Shown here one piece after another: positions 7,433 through 12,346 of a DNA stretch of 12,346 nt; the stretch's first letter is position 1, and each line of letters opens with the position of its first letter. Under the pieces are notes generated by a model that was given only the letters and a program-made list of their open reading frames with translations, was not told the DNA's origin and searched no databases. This stretch comes from Paraglomus occultum (taxonomy: Eukaryota; Glomeromycota; Glomeromycetes; Paraglomerales; Paraglomeraceae), in assembly GCA_910592205.1 (NCBI GenBank), contig CAJVPJ010001095.1, positions 1 to 12,346 of the forward strand. The letters are read 5' to 3'. Position numbers and translations under genes: made by a program.

Positions 7433-8908
7433 TTAGCCACTACCACGGTCAATGAAAAATGGTAAGAGGCATATTAGAACCAGGCAGATGACAGTAATTA
7501 TTAATCATAAAATCCAAGTCTTTTTTATATATTTTTTATATGATGAGTTAGTGGCAGTTAAGGACAATTGGAGATTGCTATTTAAAGGTGAAACTCCTTC
7601 GGCCACAAATCGAGCCATGTGAACGACTGTTATGCTGTACGCCAAAGTATTAGCGGAAAGACTTTTCAAGGTTGGAGCCATAAGTTTGACAAACGTACTT
7701 CGCACACTAATAGAAAGGAATGTCAAAATGAAAATAACCGCAAAAATTACTGGAAACACCCCAAAACGACTATGCGGCAAGAAGGTTGGTTCAATTTTTA
7801 GTTTCATTTTTCCTACCAATAATACTATGGTACCAGCAAAAATGTAGGCAATAATAATTGGGGCTGTTTTGGTAATGGTAGTAATCAGGGTATTGAAAAT
7901 ATCCAGTTTAGCAACTAAACAAATTATTATTCCCCCAATCGTAAATCAATAAACTATCTGGGGATGACCCCACTCCCCAAACTTTTTTCAGGCCGAGGTC
8001 TTTTCAGTGGTTTTTTCAGCAATATCCATTTCATTTTTATTTTCTTCACCCTCTTTTTTCGGCGAAGTATCATCAGTAACCCTGACTTTTCCTAGATATT
8101 TATGATCTTCTTTTATTTCTGTATTACATATTCTCTCCGGAACTTTATCAGTCATTTTCCCAGTTTTCTCAGCAAATCAACTAACACTTCCTAAAATACT
8201 TACCAAAATAAAGAAAAAACTAAGGAAGAGAATAAGTTTTCTTCTCCAATTAAAGGGTGGAATTTTTGCTGCTGGTTTGGCTTGATTAGTAGATAATGAA
8301 GAAGGTTTTTTTTGCACTTTGTTACAATATCAAATATTAAAAAAAACTAAAATCGTGGTCAAAATTAACCATATCATTATCGAAAATAAACGACCTTCCG
8401 AGCCGGTAAAATGGGTCTTGGCCTCCGGGTTAACAAATTTATTAAAAAAATATTGACGACCCTGGTTACTTATGCTACCAATAATTCCGACGGCCGAGCC
8501 GCCGTAAAGACAAAGTAGTGAAGAAAAGGTATCAAACCCCATGCTTAACAAAAAAGGGATTATTAGAGGGTAAAAATGAATGAACTCATCCGCTCACCAC
8601 AAAGTGGAAGCCAAAAGAGAGGTGGTGACAGTGATTATAGCCACCGCGGCCAGTTTTCTTTTTTGTAGTCATTTTCGTTTGGAAGCAAATAAGGCTTGAA
8701 AGCTTTCACTTTGCAAAAGAGCATAAAGCAGAAAAGCCATCGCAATAATGGATAGGCCATTTCCGTGTTCGAGGTCCAAAGTTTCCTTGGCCGATTCCCA
8801 AATAGTTGGAATAATATTAGTTATTCCGACTGGTTTAGCAGCAATCGATGGAATTCACGAGACCACTATTAATAAGAGAAATATTACTAGATAGATTAAA
8901 AAAAACAT
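7433..8908 (-). CDS. YfcC/DcuC-type permease (C4-dicarboxylate or basic amino acid carrier superfamily)
   Basis: The 491-residue protein is very hydrophobic, with roughly a dozen helices in two halves. The first half holds WWADEFIHFYPLIIPFLLS (about 108-126), CLYGGSAVGIIGSISNQ (about 133-149) and a helix ending WYCNKVQKKP (about 193-202). These resemble the YfcC/DcuC family, which has a FYPILIP segment, a small-residue-rich re-entrant motif and an end of first half such as WYARKVKKNP. A long polar stretch (about 245-300, Lys/Glu-rich) divides the halves. Members are secondary transporters for dicarboxylates, arginine/ornithine or related solutes; the substrate here cannot be read from sequence. 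Length agrees with the family (about 450-510). The ATG at 8908 starts directly in a helix, and several UGA codons are Trp. It lies 45 bases upstream of the AAA+ operon and may be co-transcribed with it. Confidence 0.65.
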
Positions 8909-8994
8909 ATAAGATTAAAAATTAAAAAAGAGTTAAATCAACGCCAATTTTCTTGTATTTTTATAAAGTTGTTAAGTTTTAATAAGAAAAAGGT

Positions 8995-9123
8995 CTATTT
9001 TTTGCCACCCAAAAGTGGCTTGTTGAAGGAATAATTTCGTTTTAGCCAAATAGACCACAGAGTTGGAAAGAAAATATTACCTCCTTCTGCTAAAAAGTTA
9101 ATTGCTTTATATTTTGTAGACAT
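8995..9123 (-). CDS. Possible small ORF, 42 residues
   Basis: From the ATG at 9123 to TAG at 8995 the frame encodes 42 residues with Phe, Trp and Lys spread through it (INFLAEGGNIFFPTLWSIWL in the middle) and a basic end, like a small amphipathic or membrane-touching peptide. It begins 28 bases after the stop of the Cys-rich gene at 9152 and would fill the gap before the permease gene. A 5-bp hairpin (GCCAC 9004-9008, GTGGC 9015-9019) lies in its 3' end without a T run on this strand. There is no homology evidence and no SD, so it may be chance. Confidence 0.3.
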   Translation of the reverse strand: MSTKYKAINFLAEGGNIFFPTLWSIWLKRNYSFNKPLLGGKK

Positions 9124-9151
9124 AAAAATATGTTTGATATTTGTAATTTGC

Positions 9152-10138
9152 TTAATCACTCTTGCGAACCAAACCAATTACCGCAATTAAGACAATAATA
9201 AATAATCCAATTCCTCCCGCAATTATTCAAGGAGTTCAATTAGTTTTGTTACTTGGGTTTGCCTGTGTTTGTCTTTCCTCTCAGTCTCTATCAGTTAGGA
9301 AATATTTTTTATTTTTGTTGTCTTTTTGTCCATTCTTTTTCAAATAATTTTTTATTTCTTGAAGTTCCTCATTTAAATTATCTAATTCACTTTTGGGTTT
9401 ATCACTTTTGTTATAAATAATTATCAATTTGCCAGTCCCCTCATCATACTCTAGCCTCTTGATATCATTATCTTTACAATATTTACGCACAGTTGATTTC
9501 TCGGCAATTTTATTATTATTAGAGTTATCGTTGTCGTCTTCCTCGTCCCGTTGATTGTCGGGTTCCTGGGAGCAATTATGAGAGAAAGTTTTTTTATCGC
9601 CCTCTTTATTGGATTTGCTAGAAACATATTCCCGCTGACACTTCGTGCATTTATCTTTTGTTTTACTATATCCTGATGTACGCAATAAGAGCGGAGTATT
9701 ATCAATGTTTTTTTCATGAAAACATTTTTCCTTTTTTAAGTCCTCTAATTGTTTTTTTCTTTTAGTTTCCCAGTCTTCACATTTGGCTAATGCATAGTTT
9801 ATTTTTTCAAGGCAAGTTGGGCAATCTTTAACTTTCTTGTCATTATTATTATTGCCATTATCTTCTTCTTGAATTACTATAGCAATGTTATCTTCTTTAT
9901 TGAAAATCCGTTTTGGCTGAGATTCATTTTCGTTTCAATTCAATTCATATTTACCTTGCAACTTCAACACTAAATCAGTAATTCCAGGATTATCATACCT
10001 AATTTTGATTTCTTTGATATCATTACCGGATTCAACTGGAATGAAAATGTGATAACTATGTTTTTGACCACTATTTAAGGTTTCTAATTCTTTAACGCCA
10101 GTATATTTAGTGACTATTGATTTTTGTTGTTCCACCAT
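9152..10138 (-). CDS. Cys-rich, C-terminally membrane-anchored protein of unknown function
   Basis: The 328-residue protein begins at the ATG at 10138 and reads UGA as Trp (for example Trp68 and Trp286). Residues 1-95 alternate charged and beta-forming residues, like a small beta-rich domain. Cys follow at 106 and 109 (DCPTC), 120, 139, 164 and 167 (KCTKC), 189 and 221, with H141 and H187 nearby: enough ligands for two zinc sites. A low-complexity Asp/Asn/Glu stretch (about 190-210), a charged helix (about 248-285) and a Gly-rich single membrane helix (about 302-324) with a short tail VRKSD complete it. The plan matches the frame-split gene at 1174-2443, although pairwise identity is not obvious. 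It is likely an integral protein with its bulk in the cytoplasm. No known family recognised. Confidence 0.7.
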
Positions 10139-10206
10139 ACCAATTAATATTTTTTATAGTTTTTTAATTTTGTTTTGGATATTTCTTGACAACCCATATT
10201 ATTATA

Positions 10207-11595
10207 TTATTTTATGATTGAAAACAATTCAACTAAAGTTTTTATCATGACCCCAGTCCCGCGTTTAGTCTTAGTTTTTCAGGCAGTTCCGGCAATATCG
10301 CAGTGGATAAAAGGCAATTTCTCAACGAATTCTTGTAAAAAAGCGGCTCCATTGGAAGCTCCCATGTAGCGGCTATTACTGATATTACCAAGGTCAGCAA
10401 TAGTAGTATTTTCTTTTAAGTTTTTAGTATTTTCGGGCAAAAGTGGTAATTCTCAGATTCTTTCTTGAGACTTTTGACTAGCCTGATTAAATTGTTGATA
10501 AAATTCCCGATTATTAGTCATAACTCCGGTAGTATTTTCGCCCAAAGCCAGCACGCAGGCTCCGGTTAAAGTTGCTACAGTAATTATTTTAGTTGCTTTT
10601 TCCTTTTGAATCGCATAAGTAATTCCGTCTGCTAAAACTAAGCGGCCTTCCGCATCTGTGTTGTTGATTTCCACAGTTTTGCCGTTCATAGAAGTTATTA
10701 CTGACTCGGTAAGAGTGGCGTGTCCGCCAATAGCATTTTCGGTTAAACAAGCCACCGCTATCACATTTATTGCAGGTTTTTTTTGCACTAAACCTAAAAA
10801 AGAAGCACAAACCACGGCAGCGCCAGACATATCAAATTTCATGCATTGCAAATATTGCGAAGGCTTCAAATCATAGCCACCGCTATCAAAAGTTATACCC
10901 TTCCCTACTAGTCCCAAAACATTTTTTTTGTTTTTTTTATCGCCAAAATAGCGTAAGATAACCACTCGTGGCTCGTGATGACTACCAGCATTAACAGCCA
11001 GCAATAGACCCATTTTGTTTTTTTCAATTTGCTTTTTATCCAAGATTTCTACTTCAATATTTTTCAATTTACTAAACTTAGCCTTTACTTCTTCGGCAAA
11101 TTCCTTGGCATGAAGTTTGTTAGGTGGCGAATCTTGTAAATCACGTGCTCAATTAACTGCCTCTAATTGGCGGAGAGAGTCATTTAAAATTGATTGTGCT
11201 CTCTTACTTTTAGTTAGCAAGTAGTAATCACCACCTTTTTTTTTGTCTTCCTTTTTCTTAAATTTTATTGACTGATGGGTGCCAAACAATATTCCTTCCG
11301 CAATAACTTTAATTATTTCTTCTTCCCCGAGTGTTTTAGAGATAAAAGATTGAATATCAATGTTTCAATTTCTTTCATTGCTACTAGAAAAACTGACAAA
11401 ATAACTGTAAAGACTGTGAAAGTTATAATCGTTACTTTCTTTATTGAGATATAAATAGCAAGTTTTTTCTTCGGAAATTAAAGTGGTTTTTCATTCCTTT
11501 TTTTCAATTAGTGAATGAACTTTATCTTTGTTTGTAATGGCACGGAGAGTTAACAAATTAACTTTGGCTTCTTTTTGAGTGAATAACGTGGTCAT
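10207..11595 (-). CDS. pepA: Leucyl aminopeptidase (M17 family)
   Basis: This enzyme removes N-terminal residues from peptides with two bound metal ions, normally as a cytoplasmic hexamer. The 462-residue product has the M17 signature NNTDAEGRLVLAD (311-323). The family metal ligands are visible: K232 and D237 in GKGITFDSGG, D255 in MKFDMSGAA, and D314 and E316 in NTDAEGR. The catalytic basic residues also appear, K244 (in DLKPS) and R318. The N-terminal domain (1-150) is divergent and Lys-rich, as is usual for the family. Length is slightly short against about 480-500. Several Trp are UGA, including Trp385 in the QERIWELPL segment. The ATG at 11595 is the first in frame, and no SD is present. 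It sits just downstream of lon, so proteolysis and peptide trimming are neighbours; amino acid scavenging fits a reduced genome. Confidence 0.95.
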
Positions 11596-11665
11596 ATATT
11601 TTTATTTTAAGTACTTATTAAGTCTAAGCGATAATCCTTTTGATTAAATTTCTTTTTTTATTATG
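11596..11665 (-). promoter_or_regulatory. Short lon-pepA spacer with a hyphenated palindrome
   Basis: These 70 bases separate the lon stop from the pepA ATG. ACTTA-T-TAAGT (11613-11623) is an 11-base hyphenated palindrome lying 18 bases before the ATG, and TAAAAT on the minus strand (11609-11604) could be a -10 box for a very short leader. The same GTACTTATTAAGT plus AGCGATAA pairing also occurs at 209-234 inside a coding region, which weakens the case for an operator. Confidence 0.2.
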
Positions 11666-12346
11666 CTAAGAATTAACTTCTTGCCTTGACAGTTTTGGTC
11701 GCTTTTTGAGAGGGAGAGGATTTTTTTTGCTCTTTTTAGTAAAAATTATTTTTCAAACTTCCTCATACTCTTCAACCGTAATAATTTTAAGTTCGCGGCG
11801 AACTTCTTCGGGAATGTCTCCAATGTCTTTTTCGTTAGATTTCGGGATTATAATCGTTTTTAGTTCACTACGACAAGCTGCAATGGCCTTTTCTTTCAAA
11901 CCACCAATCGCTTCGACATGACCATGTAAGGTAATTTCACCAGTCATGCCTATGTCGCGCGGGATAACATGGCCAGTTAAAGCCGAAATAATGGCCGAAG
12001 TTAAGGCAATACCAGCACTCGGCCCTTCCTTAGGTGTTGCTCCCTCTGGTGCGTGAATATGAATACTATTCTGAGAAAAGACTTCAGAATCAATACCAAA
12101 CTTCTGCTGATTGGCTTTGATATAATTAAGGGCTACCCGCGCTGACTCTTTCATAATGTCTCCGAGATTTCCAGTTAGTTCAAAATCTCCTTCCTTACGA
12201 GGATAATGGACCACCTCAATTGGCAAAATATCTCCGCCATAACCAGTTCATGCTAGGCCAGTAGCCACCCCTGGCCGCACAACTTTTATTTTGGAAGTAA
12301 ACTCATAATCTTTCTTTTTTAAATAGTCTTTCATTAAATTATCAGG
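11666..12346 (-). CDS. lon: ATP-dependent protease Lon, proteolytic domain (5' part outside window)
   Basis: The visible 226 residues cover the end of Lon. GVATGLAWTGYGGDILPIEV opens the P domain, with the Trp as UGA; LTGNLGDIMKESARVAL follows. The catalytic Ser is in PKEGPSAG (codon 12017-12019) and the catalytic Lys is the second Lys of GGLKEKAIAA (codon 11888-11890), spaced 43 residues apart as in Escherichia coli Lon. Lon degrades misfolded and short-lived regulatory proteins as a hexamer. After the usual end (ITVEEYEEV) there is a basic tail of about 28 residues (rich in KKSKKNPLPLKKRP) to TAG at 11666, which many Lons lack. The ATPase and N-terminal domains must lie beyond the right edge. 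It is an orthodox Lon, in contrast to the protease-less Lon-like ATPases at 5747-7387. Confidence 0.97.

Noticed and set aside
9004-9019. GCCAC/GTGGC hairpin as a terminator
   Set aside because: Only 5 bp, and on the minus strand it is followed by A-rich rather than T-rich sequence; the T run is on the wrong side for the genes present.
1-12346. UGA as glycine (code 25 of Gracilibacteria and SR1)
   Set aside because: The UGA codons fall at Trp columns in SOD and Lon, and Gly there would break the family motifs.
1-12346. CRISPR array, insertion sequence, prophage or rRNA/tRNA genes
   Set aside because: No regularly spaced repeats, transposase or integrase motifs, terminal repeats or RNA cloverleaf signatures were found on either strand.

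Overview
The window reads as a low-GC, gene-dense piece of a Mollicutes-type genome that uses genetic code 4 (UGA = Trp). The code call comes from the sequence. With UGA as stop almost every gene breaks into fragments; with UGA as Trp the fragments join in frame into family-length proteins, and UGA falls where Trp is conserved (superoxide dismutase W141 and W143, the GLAWT segment of Lon). A class-1 release factor of the RF1 type is present, as such a code requires. A mycoplasma-related endosymbiont is one possible source, but the window alone cannot fix the genus. No Shine-Dalgarno sequence stands out before the annotated starts.

Layout: every gene but one is on the minus strand. From the left: a multi-pass membrane protein running off the edge (1-508), with a terminator-bearing, possibly structured leader before it (509-645); a free-standing fragment of alanyl-tRNA synthetase (646-1170); a Cys-rich membrane-anchored protein split into two frames by a run of nine A (1174-2443); prfA (2612-3637); and the lone plus-strand gene, an Mn-type superoxide dismutase (3819-4478), which overlaps the next gene tail to tail by 20 bases.

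The centre (4459-7387) is a tight minus-strand operon of three membrane proteins. In transcription order they are a Lon-derived AAA+ ATPase with a C-terminal membrane helix in place of the protease domain, a second Lon-derived AAA+ fragment with the same kind of anchor, and a YidC/Oxa1-like insertase with a long coiled-coil insert. The two ATPases look complementary. The first keeps Walker A, Walker B, sensor 1 and sensor 2 but lacks the arginine finger; the second has lost the nucleotide-binding motifs but keeps the arginine finger. This suggests an obligate mixed membrane AAA+ ring working next to an insertase, and it is the most novel element here.

To the right are a YfcC/C4-dicarboxylate-type permease (7433-8908), a small ORF (8995-9123), a second Cys-rich tail-anchored protein (9152-10138), leucyl aminopeptidase pepA (10207-11595) and the proteolytic end of a genuine Lon protease (11666-12346, cut by the window edge). 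Lon and PepA together fit a protein-turnover and peptide-scavenging economy. No gene-free stretch exceeds about 180 bases. No rRNA, tRNA, insertion sequence or CRISPR array was seen.
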